NCBI GenBank assembly: GCA_006226595.1
Contig: SBGP01000089.1
Location: 1-64,000, forward strand
Direction of reading: 5' to 3'
Source: Deltaproteobacteria bacterium
GTDB taxonomy: Bacteria > Myxococcota_A > UBA796 > GCA-2862545
Length of the DNA: 64,000 bases
Made by a program: the position numbers and the translations under genes. Position 1 is the stretch's first letter, and each line of letters starts with the position of its first letter. Positions 47,432-57,593 of this stretch are shown here, one piece after another. The notes under the pieces are model-generated. The model made no database searches. It saw nothing but the letters and a program-made list of their open reading frames with translations, and had not been told where the DNA came from.

Positions 47432-48186
47432 AGCGCAACCCACCGAACTCCCGCGCGGGGGTGAGAAGGCCGTGTGCCAGGCAGTGGTGCCTGGTCCACC
47501 TCGCCGTGTGGTCGACAGAGCCCACCCGCACGGCCCTGGTCACGCTCCTGCGCCGCAAGGTGCCCTCGCTTCGGGTGTTTCGCCTCACCGTGCCGGAACT
47601 CCTCCCGGACCTCCGCCTCCTGGTCGAGCTCCGAGCGTTTGCCCAGCGCACGGACACCGGAGTCCTGGGCATCGCCCCTGGGTACTACCTCCTACGCCGT
47701 AGCAAGGTGGTCGCACGTGATGCGAGCACCCCCACGGCCTCCGGCTTCCAGGCAGGCCTGGCAGCGGGTCTCGGGGGTGGGCTGCTCGCGTGGGCCCTGG
47801 GCAAGCCTCCCCGCGACACGCTGGAAGACAGCATGATCGCCGCCCGCGACACCTACGCGGAGGTGGTGGCACAGCACGCCTACGCCTCGCTCGCACCCGC
47901 CATCGACCGCCTTGAGGTCCGCGCGCCGGAGCGCCGTCGTGCGCCTCCTCCACGCCAATCCACCGAGCGGGACACCACCGCCGTCAGCGCCCGTCGAGCG
48001 CTCCTGGCCGGTGCGTGCGCGCTCCTGGGCGTCGGTCCAGATGCCTCCAGGGCGCAGTTCAAGAACGCCTTTCGAGCGCGGGCGAGACAGCATCACCGCG
48101 ACCTCCACGGGGGCGCGACCGACGGCGAGATGGCCGCCCTCAACGCAGCCCGGGAGATCTACGAGCGCCACCGCGGCTGGCGCTGA
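47428..48186 (+). CDS. J-domain-like protein with HRD in place of HPD (module B)
   Basis: A 252-residue protein starting at ATG 47428. The N-terminal half is basic with a beta/alpha pattern (WCLVHLAVWSTEPTRTALVT, LLRRKVPSLRVFRLTVPELL), then a Gly/Ala-rich segment at about 115-135 (FQAGLAAGLGGGLLAWALG) that may insert in or lie on a membrane. The C-terminal 65 residues read like a DnaJ J-domain: ARRALLAGACALLGVGPDAS, FKNAFRARARQHHRDLHGGA, MAALNAAREIYERHRGW. The HPD loop that activates Hsp70 is HRD here. No counterpart is found in module A. Possibly an Hsp70-dependent or structural cofactor; the fold call is by pattern only. Confidence 0.6.
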   Translation: MKRNPPNSRAGVRRPCARQWCLVHLAVWSTEPTRTALVTLLRRKVPSLRVFRLTVPELLPDLRLLVELRAFAQRTDTGVLGIAPGYYLLRRSKVVARDASTPTASGFQAGLAAGLGGGLLAWALGKPPRDTLEDSMIAARDTYAEVVAQHAYASLAPAIDRLEVRAPERRRAPPPRQSTERDTTAVSARRALLAGACALLGVGPDASRAQFKNAFRARARQHHRDLHGGATDGEMAALNAAREIYERHRGWR

Positions 48187-48227
48187 GTCGCAAGGGGCCT
48201 TGCCCATCGGTTCGGCCCACAGTACAA

Positions 48228-48241
48228 ATTCGGTACCGATT
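48228..48241. promoter_or_regulatory. GGTACC-centred palindrome upstream of recombinase B
   Basis: TCGGTACCGA (48230-48239) is perfect and extends with partial symmetry (ATTCGGTACCGATT). It ends 14 bp before the recombinase start and shares its GGTACC centre with the 14-bp palindrome before recombinase A. Operator or crossover site. Confidence 0.45.
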
Positions 48242-48255
48242 CTTGGAGCACAAAC

Positions 48256-49872
48256 ATGCGCGTTGCGATCTACACCCGAGTCTCCACCGACATCCAGGCG
48301 GGGCGGGAGGAGGGCTCGCTGGAGACCCAGGAGGCGCGGCTGCGCGCCTACCTCACGTCTCGGGGCGACCACGTCGTCGCCGGCGTCTACCGGGAGGAGG
48401 GCGCCTCCGGAAAGTCGCTGGACCGCCCCGAGCTCCAGCGCCTGCTGCGCGATGTCCAGGGCGGACAGCTCGACCTCATCGTCGTCACCCGCCTGGACCG
48501 CCTGAGCCGCTCACTCCTCGACTTCTTCGAGGTCCACGCTCTGCTGGAGAAGCACGAGGTCGCGTTTACGTCCCTCAACGAGAGCTTCGACACCTCCACG
48601 CCGCTCGGTCGGGCGATGCTCAAGCTCGTGCTCGTCTTCGCAGAGCTCGAGCGCGAGCAGACCGCGGACCGCACTCGACAGGCGATGCGCGCGCGGTCGG
48701 AGCGGGGGCTGTGGAACGGTGGTGCGCCTCCACTCGGCTACGACTCCCAGGGAAACGGACACCTCGACGTCAACGACGAGGAGGCTCGCGTCGTGCGCCT
48801 CGCCTTCGACCGCTATTGCGAACTCCGTTCGGCACCAAAGCTCGCCAAGTGGCTCAACGGCGAGGGCTACCGACAGAAACGCTACGTCTCCCGCCGCAAG
48901 GGACCCACAGGAGGCAAGAAGTTCTCCGCGGCATCCGTGCGCATCATGCTCCGAAACCAGCTGTACCTCGGCAAGATCACCCACAAGGGCGACGTCTTCG
49001 AGGGTCAGCACGACCCGATCGTCGACACCGACGTCTTCGACCGGGTGCAGGCCATCCTCGACGGCAACGCCGTGAAGAAGCGCGGTCCGCAGGAGGGGGC
49101 CAACTACCCGTTCCCGCTCGTCGGCGTGCTCCGCTGCAGCTGTGGCTACGCCATGTCCTCGCTCTCGGTGCGCAAGCCGAAGCGGCGCTACTTCTACTAC
49201 GAGTGCATCTCCAAGACGAAGGACCCGGAGCGCCCCTGCGAGGTGAAGCGCGTCCGCGCCAAGGCGCTGGACGAGGCTGCGCTGAAGGTGCTCCGCGACG
49301 CCGCTCGCTCACCCGAGATCGTCGATGCCGCCGTCGAGGAGGCGAACCGGATGATCACCGAGCAGTTCGGACCGCTACAGGCGAAGGTCGACGACCAGCG
49401 CCGCGAGCTCGCCCAGGTCGAGGACGAGGGCAAGCGGCTGATCCGCAAGCTGATGCTCTCGGACCTCGACGACAACAACTTCGGCCGGGAGATGGTCAAC
49501 GAGCTGGAAGAGCGTCGCACCCAGCTCCGCGACGCCATCGCCCGCGGGGAAGCCGAGCTGGCCTCCGCCGAGATGAAGCGCCTGGACGCCGAGTACCTCC
49601 GCGAGGCCCTGCTCAACTTCGACGCGGTCTGGGACAGCCTCGACGATGCCGAGAAGCGGGAGTTGCTCCAGACCCTCGTTCTCCAGGTCGTGGTCCACAC
49701 GGAGCGCATCGATGTCGACCTCTACGACGGTCGCAACGTCTGCGAGGAGTGGCTCAAGCCGGCTCGACGCAAGCCCCTGAGCAACAAGACCCAGGGCACT
49801 TCCGTTAAGCCGGAAGTTTGCCCTGGGTCTGAGGTGGCTCCCGCTGCTGGACTCGAACCAGCGACCCTCTGA
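48256..49872 (+). CDS. Large serine recombinase (module B)
   Basis: A 538-residue recombinase. Catalytic domain 1-145 with YTRVSTD (Ser10), DRLSRSLLDFFEVHALLEKH and LKLVLVFAELEREQTADRTR; recombinase domain (PPLGYDSQGNGHLDVNDEEA, LAKWLNGEGYRQKRYVSRR); zinc ribbon LRCSCGYAM...YECIS...RPCEV; coiled coil at about 370-440. Strongly paralogous to the protein at 21039, roughly two-thirds identical by eye in the catalytic part. The last 12 codons (APAAGLEPATL and stop) are encoded by the antisense strand of tRNA-Asn, so the gene ends inside the tRNA, which fits integration at that tRNA. Confidence 0.93.
   Translation: MRVAIYTRVSTDIQAGREEGSLETQEARLRAYLTSRGDHVVAGVYREEGASGKSLDRPELQRLLRDVQGGQLDLIVVTRLDRLSRSLLDFFEVHALLEKHEVAFTSLNESFDTSTPLGRAMLKLVLVFAELEREQTADRTRQAMRARSERGLWNGGAPPLGYDSQGNGHLDVNDEEARVVRLAFDRYCELRSAPKLAKWLNGEGYRQKRYVSRRKGPTGGKKFSAASVRIMLRNQLYLGKITHKGDVFEGQHDPIVDTDVFDRVQAILDGNAVKKRGPQEGANYPFPLVGVLRCSCGYAMSSLSVRKPKRRYFYYECISKTKDPERPCEVKRVRAKALDEAALKVLRDAARSPEIVDAAVEEANRMITEQFGPLQAKVDDQRRELAQVEDEGKRLIRKLMLSDLDDNNFGREMVNELEERRTQLRDAIARGEAELASAEMKRLDAEYLREALLNFDAVWDSLDDAEKRELLQTLVLQVVVHTERIDVDLYDGRNVCEEWLKPARRKPLSNKTQGTSVKPEVCPGSEVAPAAGLEPATL
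49787..49830. terminator. Long two-part hairpin between recombinase B and tRNA-Asn
   Basis: AGACCCAGGGCA (49787-49798) pairs perfectly with TGCCCTGGGTCT (49819-49830); inside, CTTCCG (49799-49804) pairs with CGGAAG (49811-49816) around TTAAGC. Total 44 nt with one small bulge (TT). It is 4 bp from the 3' end of tRNA-Asn. It can serve as terminator from both sides, and resembles the smaller hairpin at the same place in recombinase A. There is no U-tract. Confidence 0.6.
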
Positions 49873-49911
49873 TTAACAGTCAGATGCTCTAACCAGCTGA
49901 GCTAAGCGGGA
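49835..49911 (-). tRNA. tRNA-Asn (anticodon GUU)
   Basis: On the minus strand the sequence folds as a tRNA: acceptor TCCCGCT pairs with AGCGGGA, D-arm GCTCAGCTGGTTAGAGC, anticodon stem TCTGA/TCAGA with loop CTGTTAA (anticodon GTT at 49875-49877), T-arm CTGGTTCGAGTCCAG, encoded GCCA at the end. The 77 nt include CCA. No disrupting mismatch is visible, so the gene is intact although the recombinase B coding frame ends inside it on the other strand. A classical integration target at its 3' end. Confidence 0.95.
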
Positions 49912-49984
49912 AGAGGGTGCCACCGCCGAGGCGATGCGCCCGCCCTACTATCCCTGCTCGCCTGGGTGGGCAAGCAGGTGATCG

Positions 49985-50872
49985 CTATCGGCGTTCGCGG
50001 CGGATCCAGGCCAGTGCGACCAGCGCGAGCCACCCCCCGCCACCACCGCCGACACTACAGGTTCGACCGGCAATCACGCTCTCATCCCACGCGCACTCGG
50101 AGTGCTGGACCTCGAGATCGAGGTAGTCGTCGAGCCCATCGCAGTCGACGTCGTTGGCTTCCTCGACGTCGGGGATGCCATCGCCGTCGGCATCGCCGTC
50201 GAGGTAGTTCGGAGTGCCGTCACCATCGCGGTCGCCGGTCCCCTCCTCTGCGGTGGGCACGCCATCGCCGTCGTCATCGGGGTCGATGGCGTCGGGAAGC
50301 CCGTCCCCATCGGTGTCTCCGTGCTCGTCGATCGAGAGCACGCCGTCCCCGTCGTCATCCTCGTCGAGCACGTCGGGGATACCGTCGCCGTCGGTGTCTC
50401 CGAGCTCCTCGCCGTCCCAACGCCCGTCGCCGTCAGTGTCGGGGTTGGTCGGGTCGGAACCGAGCTCGGCTTCTGCGGCATTGCCGAGCCCGTCCTCGTC
50501 GATGTCGCCGAGGGGACCGTCGTGGTCGCGGAAGTCGCGGAAGTCGGGGATGCCGTCCCCATCGCAGTCGTCGTTGAGCGGGTTTCCGTCGCCGTCCCGG
50601 TCCTCGTCGATGGTGGGAATGCCATCGCCGTCGTCGTCCGGGTCGAGCGCGTCGATCACCTCGTCGGCGTCGGTGTCCCGCGGCAGCCCGTCGCGCAGCT
50701 CGAGCTCGTGCAGGTCGCCAACACTGTCGCCGTCCGAGTCCCCGCTGTAGATGTCGAGTCCCCACAGCCGCTCGACCTCGTCCAGCACGCCGTCGCCGTC
50801 CGTATCGTACGCGAGCGCGGCGGACGGAGCGAAGGCGAAGAGGCCGAAGACGATGGCGAGGCGAAGGGTCAC
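49985..50872 (-). CDS. Secreted thrombospondin type-3 repeat protein with MYXO-CTERM-like tail
   Basis: A 295-residue protein, GTG 50872. Signal peptide VTLRLAIVFGLFAFAPSAAL, cut near 21 (ALAYD). About ten Asp-rich calcium-binding repeats follow (DTDGDGVLDEVE, DSDGDSVGDLHE, DDDGDGIPTIDE, DTDGDGIPDVLD and so on). The end CSVGGGGGGWLALVALAWIR-RERR is a Cys, Gly-run, hydrophobic helix and Arg cluster, the MYXO-CTERM form used for sorting to the surface in Myxococcota. Likely a Ca2+-stiffened cell-surface or spore-type protein; no enzymatic domain. Confidence 0.85.
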   Translation of the reverse strand: MTLRLAIVFGLFAFAPSAALAYDTDGDGVLDEVERLWGLDIYSGDSDGDSVGDLHELELRDGLPRDTDADEVIDALDPDDDGDGIPTIDEDRDGDGNPLNDDCDGDGIPDFRDFRDHDGPLGDIDEDGLGNAAEAELGSDPTNPDTDGDGRWDGEELGDTDGDGIPDVLDEDDDGDGVLSIDEHGDTDGDGLPDAIDPDDDGDGVPTAEEGTGDRDGDGTPNYLDGDADGDGIPDVEEANDVDCDGLDDYLDLEVQHSECAWDESVIAGRTCSVGGGGGGWLALVALAWIRRERR

Positions 50873-51013
50873 GGGAACACTGCTACACGCGGATAGAGGC
50901 CACTGGCAAGCCGTTTCCGCCGACGCATCGGGCCAGATCCGCAAACGGAGCGGCTGTCCCCTGCCCTTTCACCGAGCCTTGCAGCCCCCGATTCCGGCGT
51001 CGCCGACCCGGGC

Positions 51014-51550
51014 CTATTCGTCGATCGGTTGCATCCACACGTTGCCGGGCGTGAGTCCGAGCGTCGCCAGGGCTGCCTCCCAGCGGTCCTCGGCGGGGAT
51101 GTCGAACAACAGCTCGGCGTCGAGGTCCGTGGCGAGCCACCCGCCCTCGGCAATCTCGCGGTCGAGCTGTCCAGGCCCCCAGCCAGCGTAGCCCAGCACC
51201 AGCAGGAGCTCGGTGCGCTGTGAGAGCAGACGCAGCAGCGCATCCTGGGACTTGGTCACCGCGAGCCCGTCCGGGAGCAGCCAGCCCTCGCTGTCTTCGA
51301 CCTGCCCCCGCGCGACCACCGTCGCCGACGTGCCCTCGACCGGGCCACCCCAGCCGACCAGGTTCTGGTCGTACGGACGCAGGTCCACACCGCCGTCGAC
51401 CGCGAGAATCTCGGGCAACGAGTGCTCGAGCACCTTGTTCACGACCACGCCGAGGGCCCCCTCTTCGTCGTAGTGCCACACGAGCACCAGCGTCTTCTCG
51501 AAGAAGGGGTCCCGCATCTGCGGGCTCGCAATCAGGAAGGTCGGCTGCAT
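51014..51550 (-). CDS. yqgE: YqgE/AlgH family protein (UPF0301)
   Basis: A 178-residue protein, family-typical length. MQPTFLIASPQMRDPFFEKT, LVLVWHYDEEGALGVVVNKV, DQNLVGWGGPVEGTSATVVA and LLLVLGYAGWGPGQLDREIA are the conserved AlgH/UPF0301 motifs. ATG 51550 is chosen to give the standard start; GTG 51559 would add three residues. Function poorly understood in general; linked to alginate regulation in Pseudomonas. Located 28 bp after clpX on the same strand. Confidence 0.9.
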   Translation of the reverse strand: MQPTFLIASPQMRDPFFEKTLVLVWHYDEEGALGVVVNKVLEHSLPEILAVDGGVDLRPYDQNLVGWGGPVEGTSATVVARGQVEDSEGWLLPDGLAVTKSQDALLRLLSQRTELLLVLGYAGWGPGQLDREIAEGGWLATDLDAELLFDIPAEDRWEAALATLGLTPGNVWMQPIDE

Positions 51551-51578
51551 CGACGCCACGGGCGTACCCGGCTGTCAG

Positions 51579-52838
<1,260 letters not shown>

Positions 52839-53171
52839 GCGCTCCTCGTAACGCACGCCCCCAAGCGTGGCTTGTCCTCTGCAGAAGAGAGTAATCAACG
52901 AACGCGTTCGGGGTCAACGGAAAGCGCGATGTAGACGTCACATTCTCGAAATCTGGCGCGCGCATGACGCCAAAGTGGCAAGCAGGGGTGCCGTGTCCGC
53001 CTGACTCGACGCCGCAGGCGTGAATCTCGAAAATGACGCTTCAAGGCGTGGTCTCGTGGCCGACACATCCGGCGGCTCGAATCAGTCGCCCCCTCTTCTG
53101 GAGGAGATTTCGGGCGGCGGCGCACCCGCCAGAATGGACACCGGCCCCGACGCCCGGATACGCCGAAGCAC
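52839..53171. other. Divergent gap between clpX and an Asp-rich lipoprotein gene
   Basis: A 333-bp gap. CGAACGCGTTCG (52899-52910) is a perfect 12-bp palindrome 61 bp upstream of clpX and may be a regulatory site. The rest shows no gene or RNA I recognise. Confidence 0.4.
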
Positions 53172-53939
53172 ATGCGCAGCACCCTCCTCGTCCTGTCCAT
53201 GCTCGTCGCCTGCGGCGAGCCCACCGAGAACGCCTACCCCGGGCAGTGCAACGACGTCGTCGACAACGACGGCGACGGCCTGTTCGACTGCAACGATCCG
53301 GACTGCAACACGGATCCCGTGTGCGGCGGCACCGAGGGAGACGCGGACACCGACGCAGATGCCGACAGTGATGCGGACAGTGACGCCGACAGCGACGCGG
53401 ATGCCGACAGCGACGCCGACAGCGACGCGGACTCGGACAGCGACGCGGACTCGGACAGCGACGCCGACACCGATGCCGACACCGATGCCGACACGGATGT
53501 CGACACCGCCTTCGACACCGGATGGTTCGACACGGGCACGCCGGCCTTCGCCGACGAGACCGTGAAGTGCGGGTCCGAGAACCTCTACGACCTGTGGTCC
53601 TTCCAGGGGACGTCCGGGCAGACGGCCGTCATCCGCGTCGACACGGTGTCCACGGATACGGCCTTCGACCCGGGGGCTCGCCTGTACGACACCAACGTCG
53701 GCCTCACCACGTCGAACTACCTGGCGAGCGCGGACGACACGTTCACGTGTACCTTCCCGCCCCCGCGCTATTCCTGCCCCGAGATCTCGTACGCGCTCAC
53801 CAGCACGCAGACCTACTGGGTGGCCGTGCGCGAGGTCTCGAGCTGCAACGCCTCGGGCGGCGGTGCCTACGTGATCGACGTCACGGTCGGCGGGGTGAGC
53901 GTGACGCCCACCCTCGAGCTCGACGACGCCACTCCCTGA
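53172..53939 (+). CDS. Lipoprotein with Asp-rich repeat linker
   Basis: A 255-residue lipoprotein: [14 protein letters not shown], Cys14. Next is a short Cys/Asp motif [20 protein letters not shown] seen in many myxobacterial surface proteins. Then comes about 65 residues of near-perfect Asp/Ala/Ser/Thr repeats ([13 protein letters not shown] units, 53336-53500), and a C-terminal beta-type domain (Val/Thr/Ser-rich, [36 protein letters not shown]) resembling pre-peptidase C-terminal folds. Probably surface-exposed and calcium-binding; no known function. Confidence 0.82.
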   Translation: MRSTLLVLSMLVACGEPTENAYPGQCNDVVDNDGDGLFDCNDPDCNTDPVCGGTEGDADTDADADSDADSDADSDADADSDADSDADSDSDADSDSDADTDADTDADTDVDTAFDTGWFDTGTPAFADETVKCGSENLYDLWSFQGTSGQTAVIRVDTVSTDTAFDPGARLYDTNVGLTTSNYLASADDTFTCTFPPPRYSCPEISYALTSTQTYWVAVREVSSCNASGGGAYVIDVTVGGVSVTPTLELDDATP

Positions 53940-54218
53940 GCCTCGCCGAAGCGCCCAGCCGGCGCGGCAGGCTCGATGCCCCCAGCCGGAGCGGCACCTC
54001 GTGCAGCGCCCCGCCGAGCCCTGTGCACAGCCTTGTGCGAGGCTCCACCTCGGCGAGTGATCCGCATGAGGATACGCGCAGCACACAACCCGCGAAGACG
54101 CTGAACTCCCGTACTTCCAATGAGTATGCCAACTTGAAGACATAAGCATACACAAACATCGTGCACAACCTCTTGCACATCCTCGTGTGGCTGAGCAGAA
54201 TGAGGGTGGAGACGATCG

Positions 54219-56717
54219 ATGAACCTGATCCTCGCCATCGCCATGCAGGTCGCGCTCGCCGCCGAGCCGACCCTTCCCGTGCTCGAGCAGACAGCGCCGG
54301 CCGTGTACCCGCCCGAGGCGCTCGCGACGGGCACCGCCTCCGCCGTGCTCATCGAACTGGTCGTCGACGAACAAGGCTACGTGGCCGAGGCGCGCGTCGC
54401 TGAGAGCGGCGGTGAGGCCTTCGACCGGGCCGCCCTCGACGCCGTGCGAGCCTTCGTGTTCGCCCCCGCGACCGACGCGAGCGGACGCCCCGCGTCGGCA
54501 ACCATCCTCTACCGCTATGTCTTCGAGCCCCAGGCCGTGCCCGTGCGCTCGGCCGAGGGCGTGCTGCGCCAGGCGGGCAGCCGCGACGCGATGAGCGGCG
54601 TGAGCCTGCGCTTCACCGGCCCCGACGGAAGCCAGCGCGTGGCGACGAGCGACGCGGATGGGCGCTTCGCCCTGGTGGACCTCGCCGAGGGCGAGTGGAC
54701 CGCCGTCCTCGAGCTGCCGGGCTACGAGGTCGAGCTGGTGCCGTTCACGGTCGAGCAGGGCAAGGTCGCCGAGCTCAAGCTGTTCGCGAACCCCGCCCGT
54801 CCCTGGGAGATCGAGGCCGACGAGGTGGTCGAGGTCGTCGGCAAGCGAACGGCCCCCGAGATCACCGAGCGTGTGCTCTCCGCCGAGGAGATCTACTACC
54901 TGCCCGGCACCAACGGCGACGTGGTGCGCGTCGTCCAGAACCTGCCCGGTGTGGCCCGTCCCCCGCTCAACATCGGTCAGCTGCTCATTCGCGGCACCGC
55001 GCCCGAGGATAGCGGCTACGCGCTGGACGGCGTGTCCATCCCCATCGTGTTCCACTTCTCGGGTCTGTCCACCGTCGTCGCCGGCGACCTGCTCGACGAG
55101 GTGAGCTTCCTCCCGGGCAACTACGGCGTGCGCTATGGGCGCACCCTCGGCGGCGTCGTCGACCTGCGCGCGAGCAGCGAGCTGCCCGACAAGAGCCACG
55201 GCTACGTGAGCGTCGACGTGTATCAGAGCGCCGCGTACGTCGAGCAGCGCATCAGCGAGCGCACGGCCCTGTCCTTCGCGGGACGACGCTCGTACATCGA
55301 CGCCGTGCTCAACCCCATCCTCAACAGCGGTGCGGCGGCGGTGCAGGCGCCTCGGTACTACGACGGCCAGATCCGACTGCAGCACGAGACCGAGCGTGGC
55401 CAGCTCGACGCGATGCTGTTCGCGAGCGACGACCGCTTCAAGGTGGTCGGCGGCATGGAGTCCGACCCCGACGAGGTGCAGATCGCGCTGATCACGAGCT
55501 TCGTGAAGGCCCGCGTGCGCTGGACCGAGGAGCTCGGCGACGGCTGGCGCAGCGAGGCGGCATTCCTCGCCGGACCGGACGCGAACGTGTTCGAGATCGC
55601 CCCCGAGGGCGAGTCCTACGAGCGCAACTTCGACATGGCGTGGCGCCAGGAGTTCTACCGGCTGCCCACCGAGGACCGTCTCGGCTGGCGCTTCGGCATG
55701 GACTGGCTCGCCCGCTACGAGCGCTTCCTCTACGACGTGCCCGCCTTCGGCTACGAGCCCGAGAAGGGCGAGACGCTGTGGCTGTCCCCCTCCCCGTACG
55801 CCGAGTTCTCCGCGCGCAAGGGGCTGTTCACGGTGACACCCGGCCTGCGCGTGGACCCGCTGTTCACGGGCATCGGCTACCAGGCCTTCTCCATCGATCC
55901 GCGCGTGTCGGCGACCGCCGAGGTCACACCCGACACCACGTTCAAGGCGTCCGCCGGGCGGTACTCGCAGTTCCCCGAGCTGCGTCAGATCCTCGATCCG
56001 ACGACAGAGAACCGGCTGCGCCCCGAGTCGTCGCTGCAGTTCTCGCTGGGCGCCGAGCAGAAGCTCGGTTCGGCGCTGTCCCTCGAGACGGTCGCCTACG
56101 TGAACAAGCTCACGAACCTGGTGGTCGGACGCGAGGACCGCTTCGAGTTCTTCACCGGCCCGCCGCCGGTGGGCCCCTTCGACACCGACCCCTACGCCAA
56201 CGACGGCGTGGGCACCATCGTCGGCGTGGAAGCGCAGCTCAAGCTCCAGACCGAGCGGGCCGTCGGCTGGATTGCGGCGACCACGTCCCGCTCCGTGCGC
56301 ACCAAGCGTCCCGGGGACGAGGTGAAGCTGTTCGCCTTCGACCAGCCCATCGTGATCAACGCTCTCGGCAGCTACGAGCTGCCCAAGAAGTGGCGCATCG
56401 GAAGCCGCGTCCGCTACGGCTCCGGCAACCCCTACACCCCCGTGGTCAACCGCTTCCAGCTGCTCGACGAGGGCGCGTTCCTGCCCGTGTACGGCGAGAC
56501 CGACAGCGCGCGGCTGCCGTCCTTCTACCAGGTCGACCTGCGCGTCGATAAGGACTGGGTCTTCGACCGATGGAAGCTCACGACCTATCTCGACTTCCAG
56601 AACATCACGGGCGCGCAGAACGTCGAGGTCATGGGCTGGACTTCGGATTACTCGGAAGAAGACCCGATCACCGGACTGCCGCCCATCCCGGCCTTCGGCG
56701 TCCGAGGAGAGTGGTGA
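54219..56717 (+). CDS. TonB-dependent receptor fused to a TonB C-terminal domain
   Basis: An 832-residue outer-membrane protein. Signal peptide 1-15 (MNLILAIAMQVALAA). Residues 20-105 are a TonB_C domain: YPPEALATGTASAVLIELVV, FDRAALDAVRAFVFAPATDA. Residues about 115-195 form a CarboxypepD_reg-like fold (SGVSLRFTGPDGSQRVATSD-ADGRFALVDL). The plug follows, 205-330 (LPGTNGDVVRVVQNLPGVAR, LLIRGTAPEDSGYALDGVSI), then a 22-strand-type barrel to the end (last strand FGVRGEW, terminal aromatic). A receptor carrying its own TonB domain is a layout known from Myxococcota. The next lipoprotein gene overlaps by one base, so they act together. Confidence 0.88.
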   Translation: MNLILAIAMQVALAAEPTLPVLEQTAPAVYPPEALATGTASAVLIELVVDEQGYVAEARVAESGGEAFDRAALDAVRAFVFAPATDASGRPASATILYRYVFEPQAVPVRSAEGVLRQAGSRDAMSGVSLRFTGPDGSQRVATSDADGRFALVDLAEGEWTAVLELPGYEVELVPFTVEQGKVAELKLFANPARPWEIEADEVVEVVGKRTAPEITERVLSAEEIYYLPGTNGDVVRVVQNLPGVARPPLNIGQLLIRGTAPEDSGYALDGVSIPIVFHFSGLSTVVAGDLLDEVSFLPGNYGVRYGRTLGGVVDLRASSELPDKSHGYVSVDVYQSAAYVEQRISERTALSFAGRRSYIDAVLNPILNSGAAAVQAPRYYDGQIRLQHETERGQLDAMLFASDDRFKVVGGMESDPDEVQIALITSFVKARVRWTEELGDGWRSEAAFLAGPDANVFEIAPEGESYERNFDMAWRQEFYRLPTEDRLGWRFGMDWLARYERFLYDVPAFGYEPEKGETLWLSPSPYAEFSARKGLFTVTPGLRVDPLFTGIGYQAFSIDPRVSATAEVTPDTTFKASAGRYSQFPELRQILDPTTENRLRPESSLQFSLGAEQKLGSALSLETVAYVNKLTNLVVGREDRFEFFTGPPPVGPFDTDPYANDGVGTIVGVEAQLKLQTERAVGWIAATTSRSVRTKRPGDEVKLFAFDQPIVINALGSYELPKKWRIGSRVRYGSGNPYTPVVNRFQLLDEGAFLPVYGETDSARLPSFYQVDLRVDKDWVFDRWKLTTYLDFQNITGAQNVEVMGWTSDYSEEDPITGLPPIPAFGVRGEW

Positions 56718-57535
56718 TGCGTTCCCTTCCCCTGCTCGCGCTGCTCGCTGCGTGTTCGGCGGGCCCCAACGAAGAGACGCTCGTCGACGAGCTTCGCGTG
56801 ATCGCAGCGGTCGCCGAGCCTCCCGAGGTGCTTCCCGGGGAGAGCACGGCGGTGAGCGTCGTCGTCGCCGATCCGCTGCTGACCGGCGCCAAGGTCGCCG
56901 TGTGGATGTGCACGCCGGCCGAGGAAGGCTGTGCAGAGGCCGGTTCCGAGCTCTCCGACCGCCTGGCCGTGGGCCAGGTCGAGAACGGCACCTTCGTGGC
57001 GGACCTCACGATCAACCCGCTGTGGGCAGCCTTCGCAAACCCCGAGCCGATCCCGGCGCCGGTGTGGGTGCTCGCCTGCGAGCCGGGGCTGTGCACGCAG
57101 CTCGATGCCTTCGAGGACGCGCTGGCCAACGGCGCGAGCGAGCAGACCGAGACCCTGCTCGCGACCCCCACCGAGTGGGTGGCCGACCTCCCCATCGTCG
57201 GGGTGAGCCTCGGGGCCAAGTCGCTCATGGTCTCGACTCGCGCGCCTGGTGAGCGGAACACGAACCCGACGATGCTCGTCGACGCGCCTGCGACGTCGGC
57301 GCCCGGCGAGGAGCTCGCCATCGAGGTCCAGGTCGACGACGACGACGACATCCCCGAGGTGATGGGTCTGTCCACCGCCGGCGGCTTTGGCGGCACGGGC
57401 TTCCCCATCCTCGATGGACTGGCGGTGATGCGCTGGTATGCGCCCGAGGAGCCCGGTGAGGTCGCGCTGTACGCCGTGGCCACCGATGGGGTCGGCGGTA
57501 CGGCGGTGTGGACGGGCACCGCGATGGTCGAGTAA
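56717..57535 (+). CDS. Lipoprotein partner of the TonB-dependent receptor
   Basis: A 272-residue lipoprotein: MRSLPLLALLAAC, Cys13. Beta-rich body with four Cys in two pairs (WMCTPAEEGCAEAGSE, LACEPGLCTQLD) and an acidic patch (VDDDDDIPEVMG). The C-terminal 60 residues (MRWYAPEEPGEVALYAVATD-GVGGTAVWTGTAMVE) look like an Ig-like end domain. ATG 56717 overlaps the receptor stop. By position it may be the surface lipoprotein that captures or passes ligand to the receptor. No family recognised. Confidence 0.75.
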   Translation: MRSLPLLALLAACSAGPNEETLVDELRVIAAVAEPPEVLPGESTAVSVVVADPLLTGAKVAVWMCTPAEEGCAEAGSELSDRLAVGQVENGTFVADLTINPLWAAFANPEPIPAPVWVLACEPGLCTQLDAFEDALANGASEQTETLLATPTEWVADLPIVGVSLGAKSLMVSTRAPGERNTNPTMLVDAPATSAPGEELAIEVQVDDDDDIPEVMGLSTAGGFGGTGFPILDGLAVMRWYAPEEPGEVALYAVATDGVGGTAVWTGTAMVE

Positions 57536-57593
57536 CGAGAGAGTGCGCACGGGCGGCCGACGCATGGTCGCCAGCCCGCGAGCGCTCTCGGAG

